From Ignavibacteriae bacterium HGW-Ignavibacteriae-1 (GTDB lineage: Bacteria; Bacteroidota; Ignavibacteria; Kapaibacteriales; UBA2268): a stretch of DNA of 64,000 nt. Made by a program: the position numbers and the translations under genes. Shown here piece by piece: positions 63,565 to 64,000 of the stretch (positions within the stretch are counted from its first letter, which is position 1; every line of letters starts with the position of its first letter). The notes beneath the pieces are model-generated. The model ran no database searches, was not told where the DNA came from, and worked only from the letters and a program-made list of their open reading frames with translations. The stretch covers positions 398,698 through 462,697 of the forward strand of contig PGYU01000001.1 in NCBI GenBank assembly GCA_002839825.1, written 5' to 3'.

Positions 63565-64000
63565 ATGAAAATCAATGAAATTATAAATATTAAATCTATA
63601 GTATTAGACTTGGAAATTGAAAGCAAGGCTGATTTGCTTGCTAAAATGGTCGAATTTGCATCTTACAGCGGCAAAGTAAACGATATCAATGCAGTTTTGA
63701 AAGCTGTCAACGAACGTGAAAAAATCATGTCAACAGGTGTCGGGAAATCAATTGCTTTGCCACACGCCAAAACTCACAACGTTAGCGAAGCTGTCGGTTC
63801 ATTAGCAATATTGAAAGAACCGCTTGACTACGATTCACTCGATGGCGAACCTGTTAGAATAGTTTTTCTTCTCTTAGGTCAAGAAACTAATGTAGGCTTT
63901 CATCTACGGGTATTGAGCAAAATTTCGAGGCTTATGAATAATGATAGCTTTAGATACCAATTATTAGATTGTCGTTCATCGAAAGAAGTTCTCGATATTT
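63565..64000 (+). CDS. PTS EIIA(Ntr)-like protein (partial)
   Basis: The start of a PTS IIA domain of the fructose/nitrogen type: residues 1-145 are visible and the 3' end is cut by the window. The phosphorylated histidine is H67 in ALPHAKTHNV. The fold follows PtsN. In relatives this regulates potassium and nitrogen metabolism or is part of a sugar PTS. Without the rest I cannot say whether the protein is a lone IIA or is longer. It follows the fused nucleotidyltransferase gene by 24 bases, so they may be one transcript. Confidence 0.85.
   Translation, partial: MKINEIINIKSIVLDLEIESKADLLAKMVEFASYSGKVNDINAVLKAVNEREKIMSTGVGKSIALPHAKTHNVSEAVGSLAILKEPLDYDSLDGEPVRIVFLLLGQETNVGFHLRVLSKISRLMNNDSFRYQLLDCRSSKEVLDI

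Noticed and set aside
1..64000. tRNA, rRNA and known riboswitches
   Set aside because: None was recognised on either strand by eye; a covariance-model search was not possible.

Overview
The window is low-GC bacterial chromosome, densely packed with housekeeping genes and a few large surface or secreted proteins. Several features point to the Bacteroidetes/Chlorobi/Ignavibacteria side of the FCB group: a protein of about 1,450 residues ending in a type IX secretion (Por) sorting domain, a TonB/ExbB/ExbD/ExbD motor operon, DUF4159/DUF4175 genes, and a Bacteroidetes-type ribosomal protein L28. A split glycine decarboxylase (the gcvPB subunit on its own) is more typical of Chlorobi, Ignavibacteria and Kapabacteria than of true Bacteroidetes. 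My best guess is an Ignavibacteria/Kapabacteria-like organism; this is inference from gene content. No rRNA, tRNA, CRISPR array, insertion sequence or prophage was seen.

Layout. 1-1180: end of tpiA, then pgsA and pgpA (phosphatidylglycerol synthesis) in a tightly overlapping operon. 1418-3600: HU with its terminator, then pyrB and prmC. 3759-9846: a STAS-domain protein, then exbB-exbD-exbD-tonB, a small membrane protein, a PstS-like lipoprotein and a TPR protein, closed by a strong terminator. 9911-18288: a fatty-acid cluster (yceD-rpmF-plsX-fabH-fabD-fabG-acpP-fabF), then rnc and gcvPB, closed by a terminator. 18378-21467: a large protein combining a zinc-peptidase-like domain, a PD40 propeller and an Omp85-like barrel. 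It converges on a leftward pair: a TPR lipoprotein and a YD-repeat (RHS/teneurin-like) protein of about 2,200 residues.

29935-36621: a HAD hydrolase, flavodoxin, rpmB, three glycosyltransferases interleaved with endonuclease III, rsmG and a DUF4159 gene. 36631-40155: a large DUF4175 coiled-coil protein. 40156-42016: a small accessory-looking island rich in palindromes, with one unrecognised secreted protein and a 49-residue membrane peptide. 42274-46623: the DUF11-like T9SS cargo protein, followed by a gene-free stretch of about 540 bases and valS.

50108-57455: a rightward run of a coiled-coil lipoprotein, a LysM protein, phoH, cdaA (c-di-AMP synthesis), pcm, miaA, a PBP4-type peptidase, an orphan MalG-like permease and an unknown protein. 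57459-60897: leftward penicillin-acylase-family protein and an SDR epimerase. 61042-64000: a fused sugar nucleotidyltransferase/phosphohexomutase-like protein and the start of a PTS EIIA(Ntr)-like gene cut by the window end.

How the genes fit together. Most of the window is envelope biology: phospholipid and fatty-acid synthesis, sugar activation and glycosyl transfer, peptidoglycan trimming, inner-membrane energisation of outer-membrane processes, and large exported proteins. The less-described parts are the TonB-motor operon with its PstS-like lipoprotein and TPR partner, the peptidase-propeller-barrel fusion, and the giant YD-repeat protein.
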